From Pseudoalteromonas piscicida (GTDB lineage: Bacteria; Pseudomonadota; Gammaproteobacteria; Enterobacterales; Alteromonadaceae): 64,000 bases of DNA. The notes below the pieces were generated by a model. That model was given only the letters and a program-made list of their open reading frames with translations. It was not told the DNA's origin and did not search any database. Shown piece by piece: positions 27,715-37,383 of the stretch. Numbering within the stretch: the first letter of the stretch is position 1; each line of letters opens with the position of its first letter. The DNA lies in NCBI RefSeq assembly GCF_000238315.3, contig NZ_CP011924.1, forward strand, positions 1,528,501 to 1,592,500. The letters are read 5' to 3'. A program made the position numbers and the translations under genes.

Positions 27715-27744
27715 AAAAAAAACCAGCATAAGCTGGTTTTTTTA
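27715..27744 (-). terminator. Terminator after tRNA-Leu
   Basis: The stem AACCAGC / GCTGGTT (27721-27727 / 27732-27738), extended by A/T pairs with loop ATAA, is followed by a U-run on the minus strand. It begins a few bases past the tRNA CCA end and closes the rlmE-to-tRNA block. Confidence 0.9.
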
Positions 27745-27746
27745 TT

Positions 27747-27831
27747 TGGTGCGAATGGGGGGACTTGAACCCCCACGGCCGAAGCCACCACCCCCTCAAG
27801 ATGGCGTGTCTACCAATTCCACCACATTCGC
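27747..27831 (-). tRNA. tRNA-Leu (anticodon GAG)
   Basis: This 85-base class II tRNA has acceptor arms GCGAATG and CATTCGC with discriminator A and an encoded CCA. The D-arm region reads TGGAATTGGTAGACACG, the anticodon loop is TTGAGGG (GAG), a variable arm is present, and the T-loop is TTCAAGT. It follows secG, as in many gammaproteobacteria. It reads CUC/CUU leucine codons. Confidence 0.97.
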
Positions 27832-27854
27832 AAATTCGGTGTATTTCCTAACGA

Positions 27855-28202
27855 TTAGTTAGGTACGTCAGAAGCTGGATTTTCTTCTGTCGCTGGCACA
27901 TCATTTGTTGCTGGAACTGTTGTTGCAGCAGCTGGTGCCTCTAGATTTTCCCACTCATTAGTCTTTTTAATCTGACCTGTAGTTAGGTTACCTAGAACAA
28001 TACTTAGCACAAAGAAAATCGTTGCTAAGATTGTTGTTGTCTTGGTCATAAAGTTGCCTGCGCCTGATGAGCCGAAAACTGTCGCTGATGCACCTGCACC
28101 AAACGAAGAGCCCATATCTGCGCCTTTACCTTGCTGAATCAACACCATACCAATTAGTGCTAACGCCACAATTAAGTAAACAACCATTAGAATTTCGTAC
28201 AT
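27855..28202 (-). CDS. secG: Preprotein translocase subunit SecG
   Basis: This 115-residue inner-membrane protein has two membrane helices (residues 3-22 and about 52-72) joined by the conserved loop LIQQGKGADMGSSFGAGASATVFGS. It forms the SecYEG channel with SecY and SecE and stimulates SecA-driven export. The C-terminal tail is an extended, low-complexity Ala/Pro/Thr/Asn stretch. It lies four bases after tpiA with an AAGGA ribosome site, so it is co-transcribed with it, and is followed by tRNA-Leu. Confidence 0.95.
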   Translation of the reverse strand: MYEILMVVYLIVALALIGMVLIQQGKGADMGSSFGAGASATVFGSSGAGNFMTKTTTILATIFFVLSIVLGNLTTGQIKKTNEWENLEAPAAATTVPATNDVPATEENPASDVPN

Positions 28203-28206
28203 TTAC

Positions 28207-28947
28207 TTATCCTTTTGCACTTCTGCATATAGCTGCGAAACTCTCAGGTTTTAGGCTTGCGCCACCGATAAGTCCACCGTCTATATCGTCTTGTGCGAAT
28301 AACAATTCACTGTTCTGTTCATTAACACTGCCACCGTAAAGAAGTCGCAGTGCTTGTGCGATTTGCTTGTCATTTTCTGAAAGCAAATCACGTATAAATT
28401 TGTGTACTGCCTGCGCTTGCTCAGGAGATGCTGTTTTACCAGTACCAATAGCCCAAACAGGTTCGTATGCTATCACAGAGTGAGTTAGCGCTGCTACACC
28501 TAATTTGGTAATAACCGCGTTTATTTGCCTAGCAACGACTTGCTCTGTTTGCCCATTTTCTCTTTCTTCTTCAGTTTCACCAACACATAAAATTGGTGTC
28601 AAACCTTGTTCTTGAGCATGTGCAAATTTATTAGCAACATCTTCATCGCTTTCGCCATAAATAGCTCGACGCTCTGAGTGACCAACTAAGGTATATGTTG
28701 CACCTAGCGATTTTGCTAGGGACGCCTGAATTTCTCCAGTGTATGCGCCTTCTTTATATTCCGAAACAGTTTGTGTTCCGACAGTAAGCCCTTTACTTGC
28801 TGCTTGCTCAATGAGCATGGCAGGAGGAAAAACAATTACATCTGCTTGAAATGCTTGATTGCTTACTGCTTCTGATATTTGGTCAACAAGGGCTTTTGAG
28901 CCATTCATTTTCCAGTTACCAGCAACAATTTGCTTTCTAGTTGTCAT
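28207..28947 (-). CDS. tpiA: Triose-phosphate isomerase
   Basis: This 246-residue TIM-barrel enzyme interconverts DHAP and glyceraldehyde-3-phosphate in glycolysis. Active-site residues are visible: Asn11 and Lys13 (AGNWKMNG), His90 (LVGHSERR) and Glu162 (IAYEPVWAIGTG), with the phosphate-binding GGSVN and GGLIGGASL loops. A GGAG ribosome site precedes the ATG at 28947. It lies between glmM and secG, a common arrangement in pseudomonads and related bacteria. A hairpin separates it from glmM. Confidence 0.98.
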   Translation of the reverse strand: MTTRKQIVAGNWKMNGSKALVDQISEAVSNQAFQADVIVFPPAMLIEQAASKGLTVGTQTVSEYKEGAYTGEIQASLAKSLGATYTLVGHSERRAIYGESDEDVANKFAHAQEQGLTPILCVGETEEERENGQTEQVVARQINAVITKLGVAALTHSVIAYEPVWAIGTGKTASPEQAQAVHKFIRDLLSENDKQIAQALRLLYGGSVNEQNSELLFAQDDIDGGLIGGASLKPESFAAICRSAKG

Positions 28948-28968
28948 ACGATACTCCGCAGTAGAAAG

Positions 28969-28996
28969 CGGGTGAGATACTAACTCTACTCACCCG
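28969..28996 (-). terminator. Hairpin between glmM and tpiA
   Basis: The arms CGGGTGAG (28969-28976) and CTCACCCG (28989-28996) form a stable 8-bp stem 30 bases after the glmM stop. On the minus strand only CTTTCT follows, so it may give partial termination or processing rather than full termination. Confidence 0.5.
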
Positions 28997-29026
28997 AAGT
29001 TACAAGAAATAAATTTAACTTTTGGT

Positions 29027-30367
29027 TTAATTGCTCACAGATTCAACAACTTCAGCGATTTTTTGGGCAAAATCGATAACTTGCTTCTGTTGCTGAGCTT
29101 CAACCATGACGCGAACCACTGGCTCTGTACCAGATTTACGCAATAGCACTCTGCCCTTTCCGGCAAGCTGAGTTTCGACTTCAGCGACGACTGCTTTAAC
29201 AGCGTCTTGCTCGGTTGGATCATCTTTAGTGCTATAGCGCACGTTAATCATCTTCATTGGGTATTTGCTAAAACCTTCACCCAAATCTTTTAATGTTTTA
29301 TTCTGCGCAACCATGGCTGCAAGCACTTGTAAGCTAGAGACAATGCCATCACCGGTGCTGATCAGATCCAGATTTAAAACGTGACCTGAACTTTCGCCGC
29401 CAATTTTCCAGCCTTTCTCACCAAGAAGCTCCATTACATAGCGGTCACCGACCTTACTACGCTCAAAAGCAATTCCGCGTGATTTAAGGGCGTTTTCGAG
29501 CCCCATGTTAGACATTACCGTACCTACAACACCGCCACCTAATGTGCCATCGGCATGAGCTTGGCAAGCGATAATATAGACGATGTCATCACCATCAAAT
29601 ACATGACCGTCGTGATCGACCATCATGACTCGGTCACCATCACCATCATAAGCAATACCAACATCCGCTTGATGTTCAAGTACGGCTTTTTTCAATGCTT
29701 CGACATGCGTTGCACCGCATTTTTCGTTGATGTTGACACCATTAGGTTCACACGCGGTTGTGATCACGTCTGCACCAAGTTCACGCATGACACTTGGCGC
29801 AATATGATAAGTCGCGCCATTTGCGCAGTCCAGCACCACTTTCAATCCTTCAAGCGATAGCTCTTTAGGAAACTGGCCTTTACAAAATTCGATATAGCGA
29901 CCATCCGCACTCTCTAGACGCTTAGCTTTACCGAGTTTTTCAGACGCGACACACGTCATCGGTTCATCCAGCTTTGCTTCTATTGCAAGTTCCACCTCGT
30001 CAGGGAGCTTTTTACCATCGCCACCAAAAAACTTGATGCCATTGTCATGGTATGGATTATGAGATGCACTGATCACAATACCAGCCTCAGCTCTGAACGT
30101 TTGCGTCAAGTAAGCAACAGCAGGTGTCGGCATAGGCCCCAATAAAATCACATTGATCCCAGCGGCAATTAACCCAGCCTCTAACGCGGTTTCAAGAAGG
30201 TAGCCAGAAATGCGGGTATCTTTGCCAATAATTACCTTTTTGGTACCACGCTCAGACAGCACTTTTCCAGCCGCCCAGCCTAGTTTCATTGCAAATTCAG
30301 GCGTAATTGGGAACTCGCCCACCATGCCCCTTACACCATCCGTACCGAAGTACTTTCTTGTTGTCAT
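29027..30367 (-). CDS. glmM: Phosphoglucosamine mutase
   Basis: This enzyme converts glucosamine-6-phosphate to glucosamine-1-phosphate for peptidoglycan and LPS. I use the ATG at 30367 rather than the longer frame to 30397. It gives 446 residues, the sequence begins [14 protein letters not shown], and the phosphoserine in [15 protein letters not shown] falls at residue 102 as in E. coli. The metal-binding DGDGDR and the sugar-binding GGESSGH are present. The start overlaps the folP stop by four bases (ATGA), so translation is coupled. Confidence 0.97.
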   Translation of the reverse strand: MTTRKYFGTDGVRGMVGEFPITPEFAMKLGWAAGKVLSERGTKKVIIGKDTRISGYLLETALEAGLIAAGINVILLGPMPTPAVAYLTQTFRAEAGIVISASHNPYHDNGIKFFGGDGKKLPDEVELAIEAKLDEPMTCVASEKLGKAKRLESADGRYIEFCKGQFPKELSLEGLKVVLDCANGATYHIAPSVMRELGADVITTACEPNGVNINEKCGATHVEALKKAVLEHQADVGIAYDGDGDRVMMVDHDGHVFDGDDIVYIIACQAHADGTLGGGVVGTVMSNMGLENALKSRGIAFERSKVGDRYVMELLGEKGWKIGGESSGHVLNLDLISTGDGIVSSLQVLAAMVAQNKTLKDLGEGFSKYPMKMINVRYSTKDDPTEQDAVKAVVAEVETQLAGKGRVLLRKSGTEPVVRVMVEAQQQKQVIDFAQKIAEVVESVSN

Positions 30368-31209
30368 TGAGTAACTCCATTGACCGACGCTAGCCATACA
30401 TTAAGCGCGTCGCTTGTTTCTTTTACGTCATGAACACGAATTATGTGCGCGCCTTTCTGCGCACATATCAATGCACCAGCTAGACTCGCAGCTACGCGCT
30501 CATGCGTTTCCCGAGTGAGTAGTTGTCCAAACATGGACTTTCTAGAGAGGCCTGTCAGAATAGGTAAATCGAAAGCATGAAACTTGTCCAATCCACCTAA
30601 TATCTGAAAGTTATGCTCTAGAGATTTACCGAAGCCAAAACCTGGATCTAAAATCAGCCGGTTGGTATCAATCCCAGCTTGCTTGCACGCACTGATCCTA
30701 GCTTCGAAAAACTGACTGATGTCTGAAAATAAGTCATCATAGTGAGGGTTATTTTGCATTGAGCGAGGTTGACCTTGCATATGCATTAAACAAATTGGTA
30801 CATCACTGTATTGAGCTGCGACTTCAAGCGCACCTGGCTCTTGCAACGCTCGAACATCATTAATGATATCAGCACCAGCCTCTATTGCTTGTTTCATTAC
30901 CTCGGCTTTACTAGTATCTACCGAAATCACACAGTTAGAGTGTGTGCGAATTGCTTTAATAATCGGTATTACGCGCTGTAATTCTTCTTCTAATTCTACG
31001 TCTGGCGCGCCGGGACGAGTGGACTCTCCACCTATGTCTAAGATGGTAGCGCCTTGTGAAAGCATTAAATTTGCTTGCTCGATTGCGCTATCAAGGTGAG
31101 TAAAATGTCCACCATCAGAAAATGAGTCGGGAGTAACATTTAAAATCCCCATTACCTGAGGCTTATCTAAACTAAGGGTGCGCCCTTTGGGTAAACGTAA
31201 CTCGTACAT
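30364..31209 (-). CDS. folP: Dihydropteroate synthase
   Basis: This 281-residue TIM-barrel enzyme joins pABA with dihydropterin pyrophosphate in folate synthesis and is the sulfonamide target. The family signatures are [16 protein letters not shown] near residues 21-36 and [13 protein letters not shown] near residues 57-69. [14 protein letters not shown] and GLSRKSMFG are also present. It overlaps glmM by four bases and lies downstream of ftsH, with a terminator between them. Confidence 0.97.
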   Translation of the reverse strand: MYELRLPKGRTLSLDKPQVMGILNVTPDSFSDGGHFTHLDSAIEQANLMLSQGATILDIGGESTRPGAPDVELEEELQRVIPIIKAIRTHSNCVISVDTSKAEVMKQAIEAGADIINDVRALQEPGALEVAAQYSDVPICLMHMQGQPRSMQNNPHYDDLFSDISQFFEARISACKQAGIDTNRLILDPGFGFGKSLEHNFQILGGLDKFHAFDLPILTGLSRKSMFGQLLTRETHERVAASLAGALICAQKGAHIIRVHDVKETSDALNVWLASVNGVTQ

Positions 31210-31312
31210 TCTATACCTATTTTCTGTAGTCTAAGTTTGGTGATAACGAAAGGCTTATAGCAGTTGATTTAAGTTCTCGCATCGAATGTCATAAAACTTA
31301 TATCAACTGATA

Positions 31313-31338
31313 CAAAAAAGCCCCGATTGCTCGGGGCT
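31313..31338 (-). terminator. Terminator after ftsH
   Basis: The 8-bp stem AGCCCCGA / TCGGGGCT (31319-31326 / 31331-31338, loop TTGC) is followed on the minus strand by six Ts. It separates ftsH from folP-glmM, so the latter need their own promoter or read-through. Confidence 0.9.
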
Positions 31339-31356
31339 GTCGTATTCTACCTAATC

Positions 31357-33318
31357 TTATGATTTGTCATCAAGCTCTGAGTTTGATGATGTGTCGTTTG
31401 ACTGCTCTTCTGCTGGCTTTTCAGCTTTAGGCTCAGGTTTTATTTCTGTTACTTTCGCAGATTCTGCTTTTTTCTCTGGCTTAATGTCATGCGCATCCCT
31501 TGGTGGACGAACATCACGACGCTCCATTAGATCATCAATCTGCAATGCATCAATCGTTTCGTATTTCATCAACGCATCTTTCATCGTGTGAAGAATATCC
31601 ATATTATCTTTTAGGATTTGCTCCGCCCGTTTGTAGTTGCGATCGATGAAATCTTTAATTTCAGCATCAATAAGCTTAGCGGTTTCATCTGACATACCTG
31701 ACATGCGGTGAGAACCACCACCCATGTACATCTCGCCTTGCTCTTCTAAGTACATCTGTGGACCAAGTTTCGGACTTAAGCCCCACTGAGTAACCATTTT
31801 CTTAGCAATATCGGTTGCGCGCTCAATATCGTTGCTCGCGCCTGTCGTTACTTTGTCATCGCCGTAAATCAGCGCTTCAGCGATACGACCACCGTATAAA
31901 CTCGAAAGCATAGATTCTAGGTGTTGCTTAGAGTGACTTACACGGTCTTGCTCCGGTAAGTACATTGTTACACCTAATGCGCGACCACGTGGAATAATCG
32001 ACACTTTATATACTGGATCATGCTCAGGCACTAAACGACCAACAATCGCGTGACCGGCTTCGTGATAAGCCGTCATTTCCTTCTCTTGCTCGCTCATCAC
32101 CATGGACTTACGCTCAGCACCCATCATGATTTTATCTTTTGCGGCGTCAAATTCCGCCATACTTACCTTACGCTTGTTGCCACGAGCAGCAAACAGTGCA
32201 GCTTCATTCACAAGGTTAGCTAAGTCAGCACCAGAAAAGCCCGGCGTACCACGTGCAATCACTGACGCTTCAACATTATCGTCTAAAGGCACTTTACGCA
32301 TGTGAACGTTTAAGATTTGTTCACGACCACGAATATCCGGAAGACCAACCACGACTTGGCGATCGAAACGACCAGGACGTAATAATGCAGGATCTAGTAC
32401 ATCAGGACGGTTAGTAGCAGCAATAACAATAATACCTTCGTTACCCTCAAAGCCATCCATTTCTACAAGCATTTGGTTAAGTGTTTGCTCACGCTCGTCG
32501 TGACCACCGCCCATACCAGCGCCACGTTTACGGCCTACCGCATCGATTTCATCGATAAAGATGATACAAGGCGCAGCTTTCTTTGCCTGTTCAAACATGT
32601 CACGAACACGAGATGCACCAACACCGACAAACATTTCTACGAAGTCAGAACCGGAAATGGTAAAGAATGGTACTTTTGCTTCGCCAGCAACGGCTTTAGC
32701 AAGTAGGGTTTTACCCGTACCTGGAGGACCAACCATTAACACGCCTTTCGGAATGCTACCGCCCAATTTTTGGAACTTTGACGGGTCACGCAAGAAATCT
32801 ACTAGCTCAGTAACATCTTCTTTCGCTTCGTCACAACCAGCAACGTCCGCAAATGTTGTCTTAACTTGGTCTTCGCTCATTAGTCGAGCTTTACTTTTAC
32901 CAAACGACATTGCGCCTTTGCCGCCACCGCCTTGCATTTGGCGCATGAAGAAAATCCATACCCCAATAAGCAAAAGCATTGGAAACCAAGAAATAAAGAT
33001 GTTTGCAAGGAAAGATTGCTCTTCTGGGGCAACGCCTTTGATGTTTACATCGTTCTTAAGTAAGTCATTAACCAAATCCAAATCAGTTAATGGAATTACT
33101 GTTTGAAAACGATCTCCACTTGAACGAACGCCACTAATCACGCCGGTTTGACGATCAATACTGACTTCTCTTACAGAGCCATTGCGCACATCCTTTACAA
33201 ATTGTGTGTAACTCGTTTGGCGATCATATTGTTCGCCACCGTTAAAGCTCTGGAACACAGTCATTAGCACTACTGCAATCACTAACCAGAGTATTAGATT
33301 TTTAGCCATATCGCTCAA
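31357..33318 (-). CDS. ftsH: ATP-dependent membrane zinc protease FtsH
   Basis: This protease of about 650 residues extracts and degrades membrane and soluble proteins. It has an N-terminal helix ([16 protein letters not shown]), a periplasmic domain, a second helix near residues 109-127 ([18 protein letters not shown]), an AAA domain (Walker A GPPGTGKT, Walker [13 protein letters not shown] with RPGRFDR) and a zinc-protease site (HEAGH, with the third ligand Asp in ASNDIERAT). The start may be TTG 33318, which is eight bases after AGAGG, or ATG 33309, which matches the E. coli N terminus. The acidic C-tail is Glu/Lys/Ser-rich and divergent. Confidence 0.97.
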   Translation of the reverse strand: MSDMAKNLILWLVIAVVLMTVFQSFNGGEQYDRQTSYTQFVKDVRNGSVREVSIDRQTGVISGVRSSGDRFQTVIPLTDLDLVNDLLKNDVNIKGVAPEEQSFLANIFISWFPMLLLIGVWIFFMRQMQGGGGKGAMSFGKSKARLMSEDQVKTTFADVAGCDEAKEDVTELVDFLRDPSKFQKLGGSIPKGVLMVGPPGTGKTLLAKAVAGEAKVPFFTISGSDFVEMFVGVGASRVRDMFEQAKKAAPCIIFIDEIDAVGRKRGAGMGGGHDEREQTLNQMLVEMDGFEGNEGIIVIAATNRPDVLDPALLRPGRFDRQVVVGLPDIRGREQILNVHMRKVPLDDNVEASVIARGTPGFSGADLANLVNEAALFAARGNKRKVSMAEFDAAKDKIMMGAERKSMVMSEQEKEMTAYHEAGHAIVGRLVPEHDPVYKVSIIPRGRALGVTMYLPEQDRVSHSKQHLESMLSSLYGGRIAEALIYGDDKVTTGASNDIERATDIAKKMVTQWGLSPKLGPQMYLEEQGEMYMGGGSHRMSGMSDETAKLIDAEIKDFIDRNYKRAEQILKDNMDILHTMKDALMKYETIDALQIDDLMERRDVRPPRDAHDIKPEKKAESAKVTEIKPEPKAEKPAEEQSNDTSSNSELDDKS

Positions 33319-33376
33319 GGAGTTAACCTCTTGTATCCAAAAAAATTCAAATTCAACTTGATGCTTTCCAACTGTA

Positions 33377-34006
33377 CTACAGTTTGTAGCCCGTCGCCAC
33401 TACATATACTTCGCGTGAACGAGGACGAGACGCTTTTGGTTTACGGATCTTTACGACCTTAAAACAATTACGTACCTCTTGTACAAATTGATCAAAGCCT
33501 TCTCCTTGGAAAACTTTAACCGCAAATGCACCGTTTGGTTTTAGCACTTGATGGCACATATCTAATGCTAGCTCGACCAGATACATACTGCCAGATTGAT
33601 CGGTTGACATATTTCCGCTCATATTTGGTGCCATATCAGAAAAAACCACATCAACATTCTTACCGTTTATTCTATCCAGTAACGCATTTAATACCGCTTC
33701 TTCTCTGAAGTCCCCCTGAAGGAAATCAACCCCCGCTAATGAGTCCATCGGTAAGATATCACAAGCAATAACTTGTCCGTCAATATCTACCTGCTCTGCG
33801 AGATACTGCGACCAGCTCCCTGGAGTCGCCCCTAAATCAACTACCGTCATTCCTTTACGGATCAATTTATCCTTTTGCTGGACTTCTTCCAGCTTAAAAA
33901 CCGCTCGTGAACGATAGCCACGTTTTTGGGCTTCATGCACATACGGGTCTTCTACGTGTTCTTTTAACCAACGTTTCGAACTGGCGGAATGTTTTTTATT
34001 TGCCAT
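33377..34006 (-). CDS. rlmE: 23S rRNA 2'-O-ribose U2552 methyltransferase
   Basis: This 209-residue SAM-dependent enzyme (FtsJ/RrmJ) methylates U2552 of 23S rRNA. It has SSKRWLKEH near the N terminus with the first catalytic Lys, [17 protein letters not shown] as the SAM motif, [13 protein letters not shown] with the catalytic Asp, and [11 protein letters not shown] with the second Lys. It lies upstream of ftsH on the same strand, the standard rlmE-ftsH pair, and is divergent from yhbY. Confidence 0.97.
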   Translation of the reverse strand: MANKKHSASSKRWLKEHVEDPYVHEAQKRGYRSRAVFKLEEVQQKDKLIRKGMTVVDLGATPGSWSQYLAEQVDIDGQVIACDILPMDSLAGVDFLQGDFREEAVLNALLDRINGKNVDVVFSDMAPNMSGNMSTDQSGSMYLVELALDMCHQVLKPNGAFAVKVFQGEGFDQFVQEVRNCFKVVKIRKPKASRPRSREVYVVATGYKL

Positions 34007-34092
34007 ATTAACTACAACTCATTAGTAATATTGTCTAGATGGCGTTAGAATATCGATAATTCAAGCCTTTTAATAAATAAGATTGTATCAAT

Positions 34093-34389
34093 ATGACCTT
34101 ATCAAATAAACAAAAGCAGTTCCTAAAAGGGCTAGCTCATTCTTTAAACCCAGTTGTTCTTCTAGGCGCAAACGGCCTAACCGAAGGCGTCATGGCTGAA
34201 ATTGAGCAAAACCTGAACATTCACGAACTTATCAAGGTAAAAGTACCAACCAATGATCGTGAAACTAAGAAACTGATTTTTGAAGCAATTGTTCGTGAAA
34301 CAAATGCACATAAAGTACAAACCATTGGCCATATCATTGTGTTGTACCGCCAAAGCGAAGACAAAAAGATCCAGTTACCTCGTAACTAA
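34093..34389 (+). CDS. yhbY: CRM-domain ribosome assembly RNA-binding protein
   Basis: This 98-residue protein is one CRS1/YhbY (CRM) domain: LSNKQKQFLKGLAHSLNPVVLLGANGLTEGVMAEIEQNLNIHELIKVKV. It contains the exposed GxxG-like loop (GANG) that binds rRNA during 50S assembly. It is divergent from rlmE, the classic position. Its stop codon overlaps that of the convergent hydrolase gene: the two stop codons share bases 34387-34388. Confidence 0.96.
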   Translation: MTLSNKQKQFLKGLAHSLNPVVLLGANGLTEGVMAEIEQNLNIHELIKVKVPTNDRETKKLIFEAIVRETNAHKVQTIGHIIVLYRQSEDKKIQLPRN

Positions 34390-35633
34390 TCTTTGTTGTC
34401 TGCGACGTTTTCACCTGAAGACGTCGCAATCTCTTGTAATAAACTCGCTTCTTCTGCTTTTACTTTCTTAATTTCCTGCTCACTCACCTGAGGCAGTAAT
34501 TTCTTCTCAAGCGCCAATGCGTCAACAATAAAGTCGTTCGTAAGCTGATTAATAATGCCACTCTCTGCATTTAACAGTAGACTAAACCCAATTCCAAGCT
34601 CTGGAATAATCACCACATCGGTACGATAACCTTGCATCCAGCCGCTATGGTAATAGAGCAGTTTGCCATCATAACGATAAATTCGCCATCCAAGTCCATA
34701 GTAAGCTTCTTCTACGTGGCCACACCAAACGCGCCTGCGCAGCTCACGTTTCGTCAACGTATACGGCACTGATTGCTTACTCAGAGCATCTGGTGATAAA
34801 ACACTTGGATACATACCTAATTGTGCTTTTAACCACTGCGCCATATCAGCAGCACTGGCGTTTACACCAGCTGCGGGGAGTACTTTATAATAATGCGGCT
34901 TTAATTTAGCGGTATGCCAACGCTTTCGCCCTCTGACATGCGGCCACGCAAAATTATCATTTTTTGTCATTTGTTCGTAGCCAAGACCGGCGTCATGCAT
35001 ATTAAGTGGCGCGAAAACAAACTCTTCCATCCAAGTTTTGTAACTAATGTTCGTCGCCTGCTCGATAACATCTCCAATTAAGCTAAACATGACATTTTGA
35101 TAACCATAACACTCCCCGGGCTTACATAACGCTTTGACTTGCAGTAAGCGCTCAACAATTTGTGGGTAGTCCATGCGAGACTCGATTAAATTATCGTAGG
35201 CATTAGGTACTAAGCCACTCGAGTGACTTAACAAATGATAGAGCTTAAGTTGGCTATAATCACCTTTGGCGACTTGCGGCAAATAGCTACCCACTCTATC
35301 GTCAATATTAAAATACCCTTCGCTCGCCAATTTAGCCGTTAGACTTCCTGCAAACGTTTTTGAAACCGATGCCAAGCGAAAGCGAGTTTGTTCGTTGACC
35401 ACACTTCCTTGACGACTTTTTGTCTTGCCAAAACCTTCTGCGTAGCTGCCGTGCTCGACATGCACGACGGATAAAGCAGCACCGGGCACCGATTTTTCTT
35501 TTAGTTTGCGCTCGACTTGCTTAGAATAGCTCTTTAAAAATTGTGACCATTGCTGGTTTGGGGTTTTTGCAATCGTTATTTTTGGATAACTAATGCAAAA
35601 AAAACAAACTAATGTGAGAATTAGCGACTTCAT
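34386..35633 (-). CDS. Exported serine hydrolase, beta-lactamase class C / S12 family
   Basis: This 415-residue protein has a signal peptide (about residues 1-22, ending ITIAK). The three S12 motifs are present: SxxK as SVSK (Ser89, Lys92), YxN as YQN (Tyr178) and HxG as HSG near residue 330 in place of KTG. The HSG form is usual in esterase or D-aminopeptidase-like members rather than true beta-lactamases. The substrate is unknown; cell-wall peptides or esters are possible. It is a single gene overlapping the yhbY stop. Confidence 0.88.
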   Translation of the reverse strand: MKSLILTLVCFFCISYPKITIAKTPNQQWSQFLKSYSKQVERKLKEKSVPGAALSVVHVEHGSYAEGFGKTKSRQGSVVNEQTRFRLASVSKTFAGSLTAKLASEGYFNIDDRVGSYLPQVAKGDYSQLKLYHLLSHSSGLVPNAYDNLIESRMDYPQIVERLLQVKALCKPGECYGYQNVMFSLIGDVIEQATNISYKTWMEEFVFAPLNMHDAGLGYEQMTKNDNFAWPHVRGRKRWHTAKLKPHYYKVLPAAGVNASAADMAQWLKAQLGMYPSVLSPDALSKQSVPYTLTKRELRRRVWCGHVEEAYYGLGWRIYRYDGKLLYYHSGWMQGYRTDVVIIPELGIGFSLLLNAESGIINQLTNDFIVDALALEKKLLPQVSEQEIKKVKAEEASLLQEIATSSGENVADNKD

Positions 35634-35731
35634 AATGACTCATTTCATTAACACTCGCCCGCCATACTAACATGATGAATTGGCGGAACTCACTAAATAT
35701 AAGAAAATAACTGTTTAATTGAGGTATTTTA

Positions 35732-36535
35732 ATGCGTTTAGTGCTAGCAGCTCTATGTACAAGTCTACTTTTTGGATGTGTCACCACAGCGCCATTAGCG
35801 CCAAAGTTAGATGTACCTAAGAAGCCACTACTAAAAAAGTCTGTTTATCAAATCAGCTATAGTACCGAACTTAATTCCGCACGAATTAAATCAGTGCAAT
35901 TGCCCGCTCACCCACTTGCTCAAGGTGACACAGTCTACATCAATGCCGATAAGGTCAGTTTGACTGATACACTGAGAAAGCAGATTGTTGCTTTACTTGA
36001 GAAAAAAGGCCTGAAAGTTGTTGCAGCTAAAAACGCAAACTACACGCTAACAATTCATCAACTTGATTTGGAATTTGCAGCTAATAAAACGTACGCACTG
36101 GATAGGCCAAGAAATCCACATCCACATATTGCTGAACTGGCTCAAAATTCGCCAGCATTTCAATGTACTAATATTGTGGCTTCTGTCAGTATGCGTTTGG
36201 CACACCAAGCATCATCCGATGTTGTCTGGTTTGCTAAATCTTCAGTAGATAGCGCGGGCTTCCAAGGTATCCCTTTACAATTCACCTTTACCGAGGTGGA
36301 GAAAATAGAGAATGAACACGATGTACTGTCGTTTATCGTCGCCCAAAATACCGACGAAGCACGCCGTCAACGTGGCCAGAAGCCTGTTGATATTCCTCCT
36401 TACAAGGTAACTAAAACGGTTTCACCGCTTGAGAAAACCGCTGGTGCATGTACCCAAACGGAAGTGTCAGCGTTAACAGCTGATATGCAAAAACACTTGG
36501 CCGAGAGTCTAATTGAGAAACTAAACGTTAAGTAG
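35732..36535 (+). CDS. Putative outer-membrane lipoprotein of unknown function
   Basis: This 267-residue protein has a lipobox, LLFGC at residues 12-16, with the +2 residue Val, which favours the outer membrane. The mature part starts with a Pro/Lys linker, then a region that looks like an ABC-type auxiliary fold (VSLTDTLRKQIVALLEKKGLKVVAAKNANYTLTIHQLDLEF). Two cysteines occur later (FQCTNI and GACTQT) and could form a disulfide. I do not recognise the family. It lies between the S12 hydrolase gene, which is divergent, and the two-component pair. Confidence 0.75.
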   Translation: MRLVLAALCTSLLFGCVTTAPLAPKLDVPKKPLLKKSVYQISYSTELNSARIKSVQLPAHPLAQGDTVYINADKVSLTDTLRKQIVALLEKKGLKVVAAKNANYTLTIHQLDLEFAANKTYALDRPRNPHPHIAELAQNSPAFQCTNIVASVSMRLAHQASSDVVWFAKSSVDSAGFQGIPLQFTFTEVEKIENEHDVLSFIVAQNTDEARRQRGQKPVDIPPYKVTKTVSPLEKTAGACTQTEVSALTADMQKHLAESLIEKLNVK

Positions 36536-36654
36536 CATAAGTACTCGCCAGTTTGACAAAGGTTAACTGCAAGCTGGCGCTACACTTATTTACAGACAAT
36601 AACGCTTTTAGGATTATACTCGACGCAGAAAAATAAAAAGTTCGGAGTAAAGAC

Positions 36655-37362
36655 ATGGAGCAATACGGCACAATCTTATTGGTTGAAGATGATACTTCAT
36701 TGGCGCAATGGGTCGCTGAATATCTTGATAACCAAGGCTATAAAACACATTGCTGCTATCGCGGTGATGAAGTTATTGAACGTGTTAAGTCACTAGACCC
36801 CGACCTTGTTTTACTTGATCTTATGCTTCCAGGTAAGGACGGTATCAGCGTATGCCGCGACTTACGTCAGTTTTATAACAAGCCTGTTATTATGCTCACT
36901 GCCAAAGATGAAGAAATGGATGAAGTCATCGGTTTGGAAGTTGGTGCTAGCGATTACGTTATCAAGCCCGTTCGTCCTCGTGCCTTACTCGCTCGGATCA
37001 AAGCAAATGTGCGCGCTGCACAAGAAAAACCCCAAGATCATCACGCAGCCAATCACGAACTCGTAGTTGGACAGCTATGCATCGACACTCAAGCTCGCAA
37101 AGTCAGTGTTACTGGCCAAGAAGTCATCGTTTCTAGTGCTGAATATCTACTACTACAATTTTTAGCCAGTCACGCTGGTGAAGTTGTCTCTCGCGATGCG
37201 GTATTTAAAGCGACAAAAGGAAGAGAGTATGACGGCCTCGACAGAAGCGTTGATGTGCTCATTTCTGCCTTGCGTAAAAAGTTTAATGATGATCCTCAAA
37301 ACCCAGAAAAAATTAAAACGGTGTGGGGTAAAGGATATCTACTCGTACCATCAGCTTGGTAA
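36655..37362 (+). CDS. OmpR-family response regulator, RstA-like
   Basis: This 235-residue regulator has a complete receiver (acidic pair Glu11/Asp12, phospho-acceptor Asp55 in LVLLDLMLPGKDG, Thr82, Lys104) and a C-terminal winged helix (EYDGLDRSVDVLISALRKKF, KTVWGKGYLLVPSAW). The GLDRSVDV..LRKK and final SAW resemble E. coli RstA. It is followed after 21 bases by a histidine kinase gene with an RstB-like layout. The regulon is unknown. Confidence 0.92.
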   Translation: MEQYGTILLVEDDTSLAQWVAEYLDNQGYKTHCCYRGDEVIERVKSLDPDLVLLDLMLPGKDGISVCRDLRQFYNKPVIMLTAKDEEMDEVIGLEVGASDYVIKPVRPRALLARIKANVRAAQEKPQDHHAANHELVVGQLCIDTQARKVSVTGQEVIVSSAEYLLLQFLASHAGEVVSRDAVFKATKGREYDGLDRSVDVLISALRKKFNDDPQNPEKIKTVWGKGYLLVPSAW

Positions 37363-37383
37363 TGAAGGTCGCAAGCTAATATC

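Noticed and set aside
27560..27862. A 100-codon plus-strand open frame with MGGLEPPRPKPPPPQDG near its end.
   Set aside because: It is the antisense reading of tRNA-Leu, a well-known false protein. It has no ribosome site.
32561..33106. A 181-codon open frame antisense to ftsH.
   Set aside because: It lies wholly inside the strongly conserved ftsH gene and shows no family pattern; its Ser/Pro-rich composition comes from the reverse reading.
35335..35365. A GCAAACGTTT sequence inside the S12 hydrolase gene resembling the LacI-type operator.
   Set aside because: Only one half of the palindrome matches, and it is within a coding region.
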